Shown piece after piece: positions 1 through 7,326 of a stretch of DNA of 18,125 nt. Under the pieces are notes generated by a model, which saw nothing but the letters and a program-made list of their open reading frames with translations, searched no databases and was not told the origin of the DNA. A program made the translations under genes and the position numbers. The first letter of the stretch is position 1; every line of letters starts with the position of its first letter. Source of the DNA: Fibrobacter sp. (GTDB taxonomy: Bacteria > Fibrobacterota > Fibrobacteria > Fibrobacterales > Fibrobacteraceae); NCBI GenBank assembly GCA_012515825.1, contig JAAYXQ010000036.1, positions 1 through 18,125 of the forward strand, written 5' to 3'.

Positions 1-145
1 CAAGAGCTTCTAGCTCCTTCATTCCCATATCGAACTCTTCATCACTCATAGGTGAAAAGGCATTTTCATAGTAGAGTTTGCTTGCCTCATTTAATTTTTG
101 GCATAGCTCTTGGTATCTAAGAAAATCATTTGAAGAAGAGTTCAT
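1..145 (-). CDS. ligA: NAD-dependent DNA ligase LigA, N-terminal fragment (runs off the window)
   Basis: The minus strand reads from an ATG at 145 for 48 codons to the window edge. The residues after the start include LNEASKLYYENAFSPMSDEE followed by FDMGMKELEAL. This is the signature of the N-terminal Ia domain of bacterial NAD+-dependent ligases, whose conserved Tyr pair and Asp contact the nicotinamide half of NAD+. The enzyme seals nicks during replication and repair. An AAAGG element sits 7-9 bases upstream of the ATG. The catalytic lysine and all downstream domains lie outside the window. mntP ends 88 bp upstream on the same strand, so read-through from mntP is possible. The assignment rests on a short but characteristic segment. 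Confidence 0.8.
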   Translation of the reverse strand, partial: MNSSSNDFLRYQELCQKLNEASKLYYENAFSPMSDEEFDMGMKELEAL

Positions 146-233
146 AAAAAGCCTTTAAAAACGGTTGGGGCTACTTTTGAATGTTTTTATAAAAATAATT
201 TTTGATAGAATTCATAAACTATTTATAACATTT

Positions 234-782
234 TTAAAATAGCATTTTAATGCCAATAAAAATTAAAATAAGGCCACCTAAAACTTCAGGGATTCGACTC
301 TTTAATTTTTTACCAGAGTAACAACCAATTATGGCGCCTAAAATGCTCATTATAAATGATGTGAGTCCAATGATCAATGCCGCTTTAATAATTGGGGTTT
401 TTATGATTGCTAAAGAAATTCCAACGGCAAAAGCATCAATACTTGTGGCAAAAGAAAGGACTATCAAACGGCGAATGGAAACATTAGCAAAAGATGTTTC
501 TTCAGGATCTGAAAAAAGAGCGTTATAAAGCATTCTAAGGCCAAGTAAAACTAAAATGGCACAGGCGATATAGATGCTTATAGAGCTGAAAGAGTTCTGA
601 GCGACGTTTCCAATTAGGCTTCCTAAAAGAGTCATTCCACCTTGAAAAAGCCCAAAGGAAAAAGCCATACCGAATATTTTTCTTTTGGCTAAGGAGCAAT
701 GGCAAAGGCCTGTAGAAATAGAAACGGCTAAGCAATCCATTCCTAGGCTAATTGAAATCCATAAAAGAGCAAGAAAATTCAT
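234..782 (-). CDS. mntP: Manganese efflux pump MntP (YebN family)
   Basis: This 182-residue protein matches the usual MntP length of about 185-190. It is an inner-membrane exporter that lowers cytosolic Mn2+. The sequence is almost wholly hydrophobic, with about six transmembrane helices in two homologous halves. Each half carries the acidic membrane motif of the family: GMDCLAVS near residues 14-21 and SIDAFAVG near residues 113-120. A glycine-rich GLRML segment and a C-terminal GGLILIFIGIKML helix are also typical. The ATG at 782 has a good upstream promoter (831-858). Many mntP genes elsewhere are controlled by a Mn-sensing yybP-ykoY riboswitch, but the leader here is only about 40 nt, too short to hold one. 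It is divergent from the cytochrome operon. Confidence 0.93.
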   Translation of the reverse strand: MNFLALLWISISLGMDCLAVSISTGLCHCSLAKRKIFGMAFSFGLFQGGMTLLGSLIGNVAQNSFSSISIYIACAILVLLGLRMLYNALFSDPEETSFANVSIRRLIVLSFATSIDAFAVGISLAIIKTPIIKAALIIGLTSFIMSILGAIIGCYSGKKLKSRIPEVLGGLILIFIGIKMLF

Positions 783-830
783 GAAAAATCCGTAGCTAAA
801 AACAGCAAGAATATAGAAAAATACGATTAG

Positions 831-858
831 ATTATATCAGAATGATTGATTCTTACAA
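831..858 (-). promoter_or_regulatory. Sigma-70-type promoter of mntP
   Basis: On the minus strand there is a -35 TTGTAA (853-858), a 16-bp spacer and a perfect -10 TATAAT (831-836). Transcription would begin near 824 and leave a leader of about 40 nt before the mntP ATG at 782. This was seen by eye only. Confidence 0.5.
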
Positions 859-969
859 ATATCATGGAACAAAACCAATACTAAAAAGGGAGCGTTTGGA
901 TACATTCTGAACTTTTTAGGATTTAATCTTTTATATTTCTTAAAGAAAGAGTTATATAAAGGTGTGTAT

Positions 970-1335
970 ATGAGGAGTCGCTTTTTTTTCTTTATTTTCT
1001 TGTTTATTTGCTCGCTTTTTGCGGCAGAGGCAATTATTTTGCCTAAAATTTCAGAAAATGTAAAAAAAGAAGGAAAACTGATTTATAATAAGGATTGTTA
1101 TGCATGCCATCGTTGGACTCGAGATTTTGCAGGGCCTCGTATGGATGAAAATATTCAGAAGTATGTGGATCAAAAGGAGGAACTGGTTCGCTATTTAATG
1201 AATCCCACTCCCAAACAACCAGAAAAATACCCTCCAATGACTTTAGAACCTCTTTCACAACAAGATGCCCAGGTTATTTCTTCTTGGTTATTTTACCTTT
1301 TAGATAATCCTAAAGATCCCGAAAGGCCTCGATGA
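970..1335 (+). CDS. Exported monoheme class I cytochrome c
   Basis: This 121-residue exported electron carrier is the first gene of the redox operon. Residues 1-21 form a very hydrophobic signal peptide ending in AAEA. One heme-binding motif, CYACH (Cys43, Cys46, His47), is followed by FAGPRM, and Met90 in YPPM is the likely second axial ligand, as in class I cytochromes c. I chose the ATG at 970 because AAAGG (958-962) lies seven bases upstream; a GTG at 964 would sit almost on top of that site. The stop overlaps the next start as ATGA. By position it could correspond to ActE of Alternative Complex III, or act as the electron acceptor of the complex. The family call is firm; the partner is inferred. 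Confidence 0.88.
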   Translation: MRSRFFFFIFLFICSLFAAEAIILPKISENVKKEGKLIYNKDCYACHRWTRDFAGPRMDENIQKYVDQKEELVRYLMNPTPKQPEKYPPMTLEPLSQQDAQVISSWLFYLLDNPKDPERPR

Positions 1336-1844
1336 AAAAAGGTATTTTATTGCTCCTATTTCTCTTTTTTTCAGCTTTAATTTTAGCTGATTTTTTCTTT
1401 TCGCCGTCTGTGTCTCCTAATATGAAAAAGACTTCAATTCCTTTTCTACATTCTCTACATGGAGATTCCATTGGGCTTTCGTGTGAAGCGTGCCATTCAG
1501 GGGCGCAGACGGGTAGAGAGGCTTTTTTACCTTCTAAGGCCGATTGTATGGATTGCCATCGGTTGCCATTAACAGAATCTCCTGGAATTGCGGTTTTAGA
1601 TAGTATTCTAGAAAGCTCGCCTGATTTTCCATGGAAAAGGAAAAGTCGTTTGCCTTCCCATGTTGTTTTTCATCATGGCGTGCATGCCAAAGCGAGTGTC
1701 TCTTGTCAGGAATGCCATTCTGGTGAAGGTGCTTGGGATCGAGGAGAGGCTCCGCTCATGTTGATGAATGATTGTCTTTCTTGTCATCGTGGAGATCGTG
1801 GGTTTGCCCCTTCGGCCACCGATTGTGCTTCTTGTCATAGGTAA
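1332..1844 (+). CDS. Pentaheme c-type cytochrome, ActA-like
   Basis: This 170-residue protein has an N-terminal hydrophobic segment (about residues 4-20), a signal peptide or membrane anchor. Five CXXCH heme motifs lie at residues 51-55, 72-76, 125-129, 148-152 and 165-169, the last almost at the C-terminus. Six histidines outside the motifs (40, 43, 110, 114, 115, 118) allow bis-His ligation of most hemes, as in class III and cytochrome c7 folds. The spacing and operon position resemble ActA, the pentaheme subunit of Alternative Complex III, which carries electrons from the Fe-S subunit to periplasmic carriers. NrfB of nitrite reductase is also pentaheme, but no nrfA is nearby. It overlaps the upstream gene by 4 bp, implying translational coupling. 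Confidence 0.85.
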   Translation: MKKGILLLLFLFFSALILADFFFSPSVSPNMKKTSIPFLHSLHGDSIGLSCEACHSGAQTGREAFLPSKADCMDCHRLPLTESPGIAVLDSILESSPDFPWKRKSRLPSHVVFHHGVHAKASVSCQECHSGEGAWDRGEAPLMLMNDCLSCHRGDRGFAPSATDCASCHR

Positions 1845-1847
1845 TTT

Positions 1848-2717
1848 ATGTTGATTTCTAAACGAACTTTTATTAAATCATTTGCTGCTTTGCTAGGTGG
1901 ATTTCTTTTTTTTGGATGCAGGAATCAAGGGAAAAAAAGCCGTTCTAGAGTTCGTAGCGTTTCTGTTCCAGAAATCAAGGGTGAAATTAAAAAGGCGATG
2001 CAAAATCAGAAGCCTTTAGATTCTCTTGTTCCTATCAAAACACCTGGTCCATTAAAAGCGTTCCCTAATGAAATAAACCGTTTTGGGATGGCAATCGATT
2101 TAGATTTATGTGATGGTTGTGGCGAATGCATTTTAGCTTGTAATTTGGAAAATAATATTCCGTTGGTGAATGAATATCAAGCGTCTAAAAATAATTATAT
2201 GCACTGGATGGAGATGCGCGATCAAATTCCAGTGATGTGTTTTCATTGTGGAGACGCTCCATGTGAAAAAGTTTGCCCTACGGGAGCGGCGACACATTCT
2301 CCTGATGGGGTAAGCGCGATGGTCTTTGCTAGGTGTGCGGGCACTCGCTTTTGTGGCGTTAATTGCCCTATTAAAATCAGAAAATTTAATTATGTAGATG
2401 CGTTAGAAGAGGGACTACAGTATATTGCCAATCCAGAAGTGCCTATAAGAGAACGTGGAGTAATAGAAAAATGCTCTCTTTGTTTACATCGAATCCAAAA
2501 TGCTCGACTCAAAGCTAAAACTCTTGGAGTTGAGTTTCGTGGAGAGTCTTTGACTACGGCTTGTGCAGAAGCGTGTTCTAAGGGAGCAATTCAATTTGGA
2601 AATTGGCTTGATTCTAATTCGAAGCTTTATAAAAAAGCGAAAGGAAGAGGCATTTATACTCTTGCGTCCATGGCTCCTTTTGACCCTTCAGTCGTTTACC
2701 TCAAAGGAGTGCGCTGA
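1848..2717 (+). CDS. Exported ferredoxin-type Fe-S subunit, ActB2/NrfC-like
   Basis: This 289-residue subunit is predicted to pass electrons between quinone and hemes in a periplasmic-face complex. The N-terminus has KRTFIK followed by a hydrophobic stretch and FFGC (Cys24), resembling a Tat-type lipoprotein signal with an imperfect lipobox. Cluster cysteines lie at 88, 91, 94, 98; 131, 134, 139, 143; 163, 169, 173; 209, 212; and 239, 243. Thr166 sits where a sixteenth cysteine is usual, in CAGTRFCGVNCP. That pattern predicts three [4Fe-4S] clusters and one [3Fe-4S]. The C-terminal region (ATTAC-like block through GNWLDSNSKLYK to VVYLKGVR) follows the ActB C-terminal half closely. In typical ActB this part is fused to a molybdopterin-like domain; here it stands alone. 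The stop overlaps the next start by one base. Confidence 0.88.
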   Translation: MLISKRTFIKSFAALLGGFLFFGCRNQGKKSRSRVRSVSVPEIKGEIKKAMQNQKPLDSLVPIKTPGPLKAFPNEINRFGMAIDLDLCDGCGECILACNLENNIPLVNEYQASKNNYMHWMEMRDQIPVMCFHCGDAPCEKVCPTGAATHSPDGVSAMVFARCAGTRFCGVNCPIKIRKFNYVDALEEGLQYIANPEVPIRERGVIEKCSLCLHRIQNARLKAKTLGVEFRGESLTTACAEACSKGAIQFGNWLDSNSKLYKKAKGRGIYTLASMAPFDPSVVYLKGVR

Positions 2718-4336
2718 TGGTCAAAACGCTTTTTATTATTGGGCTAGTTTTATTGATTCCAGGTAGCTCTACTCTCTTTCAGGCTCTAAGTGTAGGCCCC
2801 GCTTCTTGGGCTTTAAATCAAACGCTTTTTTGGGGAACCCCTATTGTTCATTTCGTCTTTTGGATAGGCTTAGCTCATGCGGGTACTTTTTTATCGGCAA
2901 TACTTTTAATTTTTGAGGTCCGATTTCAAAAAAGAATATCTCTCGTTGCCGAACTTTCGACGATTGCTGCGATACTTGTTGCCGCTTTGTTCCCTTTGAT
3001 TCATTTAGGGATTGTCTCTCGCTTTTATTTTTTAGTCCCTTTCTTTAATGAAAGAGATATGTTTGTGAATTTTAATTCTCCGCTAATATGGGATTTTTTA
3101 GCCATCGGAGCTTATGCTTGCTTATCAATTGTTTTTTTTATTTCTCATATACTTTCCCTAAAAATTCCGTCTTTCTTAAAAACCAGAAAAGTCTTAGCTT
3201 GGATCTTATTCCCTTTGGTGTTATGGGTGCATACGATTGTGAGTCTTGATTTTGCGGTAACAACGGACTCTTTATGGCAAGGAGCTTATTTCCCGATTTA
3301 CTTCATTATTGGAGCCATATTCTCTGGGTTAGCTCTTGTCCTATTTTTATTAGAAATAATGCAAAGGCGAGTGCGTAAAATTGAAGAAATACTTGTTGCT
3401 GGATCTTGGTTTTTACTCGTTTTTTGGATTTGGGAATTTATTCAAAAAGGCGTAATGCATTCATTTGTTTTACTTTTTGGTTTTGTTTTTGTGCAATTAT
3501 TTTGGCTCCCGCGCTTTCGAAATACAAAAGCAGTCCGTCTTTTCGTTTCATTTTCGGTATTAGTCGCTATGTGGATTGAACGATACGTTTTAATTATCCA
3601 TACGAATATAGAATGGCTTTTAGTCGATTGGGGATGGTTTGCTTTAGGAATAGGTTTGTTTTTATCTGTATTCTTTGGAGGTGTATTATTATTTCAAAAA
3701 TATTGTCCTCAAATTTTACTATCAGTACCAGAAGAAACTTCTGAAAAGTACTCTAACGGGATGATTTTCAAAATAATAGTGCCTGCTATTATTATCACTA
3801 TCCTTTTTTGGTTCTTAAATTACCGTTTTGACTCTACTGTTTCTGTAATTAATTGGGTTCCTGCTTTATTTCCAGTTTTATCATTAATCGTAGGATTATC
3901 TTTTTTTGTTATAGAGCTTTTTTCTATTGTCTCAAAACCCAGATTTTATCTTGTTTCAGGGGCTTGTCTATTAGTTTTGGGATTTCTAATGGGGGCTTTT
4001 TATGCGGGTGGGGATACTAACTTAGGAAGAGAAAACAAAATAATTTCTGTAGAACAAACATCAGAAAAAGAACGCTCTACTTTTGATTTGTGGAAAAGTC
4101 GTTGTGCTTCTTGCCATGGGCTTGATGGAGAAGGAAACAGAAAATTCATCTACGAATTCTATCCAGAAATTCAAGATCTCACGTTAAAAAGATTGAATTT
4201 ACAAGGGGAAGATTCCTTAACTCAGGTCGTTTTAAAAGGCCGAGCATTTATGAATCCATTTAAGGATCGCCTCTCAGAATCGGAAGCGAGAGCATTAATT
4301 CGCTTCATGTACAAACTAGCGGAGGAAAAAAAATGA
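2717..4336 (+). CDS. ActC/NrfD-type quinone-interacting membrane subunit fused to a cytochrome c domain
   Basis: This 539-residue polytopic protein would bind quinol in the inner membrane and exchange electrons with the Fe-S subunit. Residues about 35-330 match ActC: WGTPIVHFVFWIGLAHAGT (39-57), LFPLIHLG (91-98), SPLIWDFLAI (121-130), VHTIVSLDFAV (171-181), YFIIGAIFSG (195-204) and MWIERYVLII (285-294). Three further helices follow at about 350-368, 383-401 and 410-430. A monoheme cytochrome c domain then occupies 455-539, with CASCH (Cys463, Cys466, His467) and Met512 in AFMNPF as a likely axial ligand. The fused domain is unusual for ActC. AGGAG (2705-2709) supports the start at 2717, which overlaps the Fe-S gene stop. 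It overlaps the next gene by 4 bp. Confidence 0.9.
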   Translation: MVKTLFIIGLVLLIPGSSTLFQALSVGPASWALNQTLFWGTPIVHFVFWIGLAHAGTFLSAILLIFEVRFQKRISLVAELSTIAAILVAALFPLIHLGIVSRFYFLVPFFNERDMFVNFNSPLIWDFLAIGAYACLSIVFFISHILSLKIPSFLKTRKVLAWILFPLVLWVHTIVSLDFAVTTDSLWQGAYFPIYFIIGAIFSGLALVLFLLEIMQRRVRKIEEILVAGSWFLLVFWIWEFIQKGVMHSFVLLFGFVFVQLFWLPRFRNTKAVRLFVSFSVLVAMWIERYVLIIHTNIEWLLVDWGWFALGIGLFLSVFFGGVLLFQKYCPQILLSVPEETSEKYSNGMIFKIIVPAIIITILFWFLNYRFDSTVSVINWVPALFPVLSLIVGLSFFVIELFSIVSKPRFYLVSGACLLVLGFLMGAFYAGGDTNLGRENKIISVEQTSEKERSTFDLWKSRCASCHGLDGEGNRKFIYEFYPEIQDLTLKRLNLQGEDSLTQVVLKGRAFMNPFKDRLSESEARALIRFMYKLAEEKK

Positions 4337-4779
4337 CTCCAATCATGAATTCCTTAGCTTGCCTTTTTGCTTTATTACCCTCTTATTTTTTGTGGTCGTC
4401 TTCTCGTTCCATTGCCCGTCAGGGTGTTTTACTCGCCTTAGTTTTGTGTAGTTTTATGATCTTTACGTTCTTAGTAGGAGATATGGAAAGCCCTTTGATG
4501 GAGTTTTATCCCTTAAAAATGTGGGCTTTTTGCTTATGTGTTTCAACATTAACGTTAACTAAGAAACAAGTTTTCTTTATGTCTTTAGCTCAAGGCTTTT
4601 GGCTCTGGATTCTTTTCTTTGGCTCACTTTCTCTAGCCTATCGTGGAGAAACCGTGAGTTATTTATCAATGATTCTTCTACTTGCTGGCATCCTTTTCGT
4701 TCAATTTTTTAAGAATAAGCCTAAAGAAATTTCATTAGGTATTCTTATCTATTGGGTTGGTATTTGGATGCTTTTTTAA
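4333..4779 (+). CDS. Small integral membrane protein of the redox operon, unknown function
   Basis: I do not recognise this 148-residue protein. It appears to have five hydrophobic segments (roughly residues 5-22, 30-48, 62-80, 84-101 and 110-126) with a sixth at the C-terminus (130-148). No cofactor motif is visible. GDMESPLMEFYPLKMW (near 49-64) is the only polar loop with some character. The start is supported by GGAGG (4321-4325) seven bases upstream of the ATG, and the ATG overlaps the stop of the ActC-like gene (ATGA). It is the last gene of the operon, so it is probably an accessory membrane subunit or assembly factor. It might replace ActF or ActD, but no sequence similarity shows this. 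Confidence 0.75.
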   Translation: MTPIMNSLACLFALLPSYFLWSSSRSIARQGVLLALVLCSFMIFTFLVGDMESPLMEFYPLKMWAFCLCVSTLTLTKKQVFFMSLAQGFWLWILFFGSLSLAYRGETVSYLSMILLLAGILFVQFFKNKPKEISLGILIYWVGIWMLF

Positions 4780-4806
4780 AAAACATTCTCATTTTTTAGC
4801 GAGAAT
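4771..4806 (-). terminator. Rho-independent terminator of the six-gene minus-strand operon
   Basis: On the minus strand, ATTCTC (from 4806) and GAGAAT (ending 4785) form a 6-bp stem around a 10-nt loop, followed directly by GTTTTTT. It lies 28 bp past the yciO stop. The stem is short and A/U-rich, so efficiency may be modest. The opposite strand has no clear T-tract, so this is not a strong terminator for the converging cytochrome operon. Confidence 0.5.
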
Positions 4807-4833
4807 AGATTGTCAAAAGCAATAAAAACTGTT

Positions 4834-5421
4834 TTACAATAGTTCACCACGAATGATTTCTATGTCGTTACCAACTAGACTTATCACGTTTGTGGGGCAA
4901 ATTTCTATTTCGCCGCAATCAATCATCATATCTACGCTATGTTGAAATAAATCCCATAGAGCGTCTGGATCTGTTAATTCTTCTTCTGAAATTTTAGCTG
5001 CTGTACTTAGTATGGGTTTATTATAATGTTGAAATAATTCTTTGAAAAATGGATGCGTAGGAAAACGAACACCAATTTCTGTTCTTTTCACATCTAGCTT
5101 TCTAGCAATATGGGGAGCTGCAGGTAAAATAAAGGTATATGGCCCTGGAATCCTTGGCTTCATGATATTAAAAGCAAAATTACTAACGTGTGCATAATCT
5201 GTGGCTGATCGAATATCAGGGAGAATTAATGCCATTAAGAATTTTTTTAATGGTTTTTTTAATGCATAGAGTTTTTGAATCGCTTTTGAGGATTCTGCAT
5301 TACAGCCAATGGCATAGCCAGATTCTGTAGGATAAAGGAGAAGACCATCATCTTCTAAAAGAGATGCAGCGAGTTTAACCGTTCTCGCTTGAGGATTAAT
5401 AGGATGTACTTCAAAACGCAT
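4834..5421 (-). CDS. YciO/Sua5-family protein (threonylcarbamoyl-AMP synthase-like)
   Basis: This is a 195-residue cytosolic protein of the YrdC/Sua5/YciO family. Members bind ATP and RNA; Sua5/TsaC makes threonylcarbamoyl-AMP for the tRNA t6A modification, while the YciO branch is less well defined. Visible landmarks are VHPINPQ at the N-terminus, LLLYPTESGYAIGC, LYALKKPLKKF, PGPYTFILPA, GVRFPTHP and the C-terminal CPTNVISLVG. These fit YciO best. The frame stays open to an ATG at 5460, but YciO proteins begin with a Met-x-Phe-x-x-His-Pro block, so I start at the ATG at 5421. That leaves an 11-bp overlap with yraN instead of 50 bp. It is the last gene of the minus-strand operon. It could supply TsaC activity if no other copy exists. 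Confidence 0.85.
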   Translation of the reverse strand: MRFEVHPINPQARTVKLAASLLEDDGLLLYPTESGYAIGCNAESSKAIQKLYALKKPLKKFLMALILPDIRSATDYAHVSNFAFNIMKPRIPGPYTFILPAAPHIARKLDVKRTEIGVRFPTHPFFKELFQHYNKPILSTAAKISEEELTDPDALWDLFQHSVDMMIDCGEIEICPTNVISLVGNDIEIIRGELL

Positions 5422-5815
5422 ATTGACACTCGTGAAAAGTTTGTGGCCCATCAAAGGCATTTTTGAAATGAGTTAATTTAAAATTAATATTATTTAAATC
5501 TAAAGCAATCACATCAAAACGGCAACGCTTGTTCTCTCCTCCATGAAAATGAAGAAAATGACAAGCAGTTTTCCAGATTTTGATTTGTTTTCTACGTGAG
5601 ACTCGATAAGAGGCGCTTCCTTTTTTGGTGTTCCATACCGATTTTACTTCTGTAAAAACCGTTTCGCCTTCAGGTGTCTCTGCAATGATATCAAGTTCTC
5701 CACCAGCAAAAGAATAATTTCTTGAAAGTAAAGTATAATTTTGTCTTCTTAAATAGGCGGCAGCATAAGTTTCTGCAATACGGCCTTTTTTGGTATTATT
5801 GGAATGGTCTTTCAT
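5411..5815 (-). CDS. yraN: YraN family protein (UPF0102), endonuclease-like fold
   Basis: This 134-residue protein has a typical YraN length. Family hallmarks are GRIAETYAAAYL (residues 11-22), NYSFAGGELDIIAE (33-46) and TVFTEVKSVWN (52-62). Together the Glu, Asp and Glu-x-Lys residues form the PD-(D/E)XK nuclease-like core. A conserved RFDVIALD strand lies near 98-105. The cellular role of YraN is unsettled; a nucleic-acid processing function is assumed from the fold. The start overlaps the kinase stop (ATGA, 5812-5815), showing translational coupling within the operon. Nothing is missing from the core motif. Confidence 0.9.
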   Translation of the reverse strand: MKDHSNNTKKGRIAETYAAAYLRRQNYTLLSRNYSFAGGELDIIAETPEGETVFTEVKSVWNTKKGSASYRVSRRKQIKIWKTACHFLHFHGGENKRCRFDVIALDLNNINFKLTHFKNAFDGPQTFHECQYAF

Positions 5816-7326
5816 TTTAATTTTAGTCCAAGCAAACGTATTTCAGATATAGCAAAATCTTTAGAAGATTCTAGTTCGTAGCTATCTTCAAGAAATATTT
5901 GGAGCTCGCTTGTTTCAATCGCATTAATCGTTGGGTATTGCATTCCCTTAATGTTATCAAAAACAATTTTTTGCTTAATGCCTTCTTTCGTTTTTAATAT
6001 GAGAGATTTTGGCTTATTAAAAACTCGGAAACGATCTCCAAAATGATCATCAATGGATTTTTGATATCCAATAGCCATTCCAAAATGAGTGATTATAGTT
6101 GGTTCAGGAAATTCAATCACTAAAATCGGATTTTTAATATTCACAGGAGGGGCAAATAACCAAGCTGATTTGATATTTTGGTCGATTAAATTTTCGGGAG
6201 GATACCCAGAAGGAGAATCTCCTTCTAGATTTTTCTCTTCAAAAGAAGCGCGTAAGTTTACATCAGTAATTTGCTGAAGAACACTTGCAGGTTTATGAGT
6301 AAGCATCAACATGATTAATAGCATGATTAATAATGGAAACATTAAAATGCCAAGAATCATTAGCTTTTTACGTTTGATTTCACTAGAAATTTTGGATGCA
6401 GAAGAGAAAAATGTTTTATTCGAGTGAGCTAAAGTGATTCTTTTTTTTGGACGAATCACATTCTGACTAGATGTACCTTCTTTTGGAAAAATCAAGTCAA
6501 GCGCATCTAAGAGTTCTTGCATATCGCGATAGCGCTCGTTCATATTCTTCTTAAGGCATTTTAAAATCAAAAAAGAGAGTTCTTGAGGAACATCTTGCCT
6601 GAGGGTATCTGGTACAGGAGGCTTTTCTTGAACATGTTTGATTGCAATTTCTATAGGTTTATTGCCTGTAAACGGAAGCCTTCCACAAGTCATTTCGAAA
6701 AGAATCACTCCAAGACTATAAATATCGGATTGAATCGTAATTTCATCGCCATGACATTGCTCGGGAGACATGTATTCAGGAGTTCCCATCGTCATGCCCG
6801 TCATGGTTAAACGCTCTTTTTCCATTTCTTGAATGTAAGAGATGCCAAAATCCATGATATACACACGATTATCTTGTGTAATCATAATATTAGAAGGCTT
6901 GATGTCTCGATGAATAATGCCTTTACTATGAGCATACAAAAGGCCACGAGCCACTTGTTTTCCAATGAGTTCAATGGCTTCAAAATCGAGCTCTTTTCTA
7001 TTTTGAAGAACGCTTGCAAGGGATGTTCCTTTGACATACGTCATCGCAATAAAAAGCTGGTTTGCTTGTTTTCCAAAATCAAATACGTGGACAATATTTT
7101 GATGATCAAGCTCTTTCATGGCTTGAGCTTCAAAATAAAAGCGCTTTACCGATTCGGCATCTGAAGAAGTATCTAAGACTTTCAGAGCGACTTCTCGATT
7201 TAATTTTTTATCAAGTGCTTTATAGACATACCCCATTCCACCTTTACCTAAAACATCAAGTAACTCATAGTTGCTATTAAAAGCGCAAGGTAGTTTTTTA
7301 AAGTTATTAACAGGGCCAGGATTCAT
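5812..7326 (-). CDS. Hanks-type Ser/Thr protein kinase with one membrane helix and a discoidin-like outer domain
   Basis: This 504-residue transmembrane receptor kinase has a full set of catalytic motifs: GKGGMG (27-32), Lys49 in VALKVL, HRDIKPSN (139-146, catalytic Asp141), DFG (159-161) and SPEQ (187-190). The activation loop is rich in threonine (174, 176, 179, 182) and probably autophosphorylated. A basic linker precedes one helix at about 321-343. The outer part (about 355-504) carries YPPENLIDQNIKSAWLFAPP and ends in AISEIRLLG, the pattern of F5/8 type C/discoidin or galactose-binding-like domains. There are no PASTA repeats. It overlaps the FHA-ABC transporter gene by 4 bp, which makes that transporter its most likely substrate. 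The kinase call is certain; the outer-domain fold is inferred from motifs. Confidence 0.95.
   Translation of the reverse strand: MNPGPVNNFKKLPCAFNSNYELLDVLGKGGMGYVYKALDKKLNREVALKVLDTSSDAESVKRFYFEAQAMKELDHQNIVHVFDFGKQANQLFIAMTYVKGTSLASVLQNRKELDFEAIELIGKQVARGLLYAHSKGIIHRDIKPSNIMITQDNRVYIMDFGISYIQEMEKERLTMTGMTMGTPEYMSPEQCHGDEITIQSDIYSLGVILFEMTCGRLPFTGNKPIEIAIKHVQEKPPVPDTLRQDVPQELSFLILKCLKKNMNERYRDMQELLDALDLIFPKEGTSSQNVIRPKKRITLAHSNKTFFSSASKISSEIKRKKLMILGILMFPLLIMLLIMLMLTHKPASVLQQITDVNLRASFEEKNLEGDSPSGYPPENLIDQNIKSAWLFAPPVNIKNPILVIEFPEPTIITHFGMAIGYQKSIDDHFGDRFRVFNKPKSLILKTKEGIKQKIVFDNIKGMQYPTINAIETSELQIFLEDSYELESSKDFAISEIRLLGLKLK

Noticed and set aside
331..528. 65-codon plus-strand open frame
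   Set aside because: It is antisense to mntP, whose membrane motifs are clear; no ribosome binding site and no family resemblance.
783..963. yybP-ykoY manganese riboswitch upstream of mntP
   Set aside because: The promoter leaves a leader of only about 40 nt and I see no paired core of that RNA.
1332..2717. NrfB/NrfC of a cytochrome c nitrite reductase system
   Set aside because: No nrfA is adjacent, and the Cys-to-Thr motif and ActC-like membrane subunit fit Alternative Complex III better.
6829..7164. 111-codon plus-strand open frame
   Set aside because: Lies antisense to the kinase catalytic domain and has no independent support.
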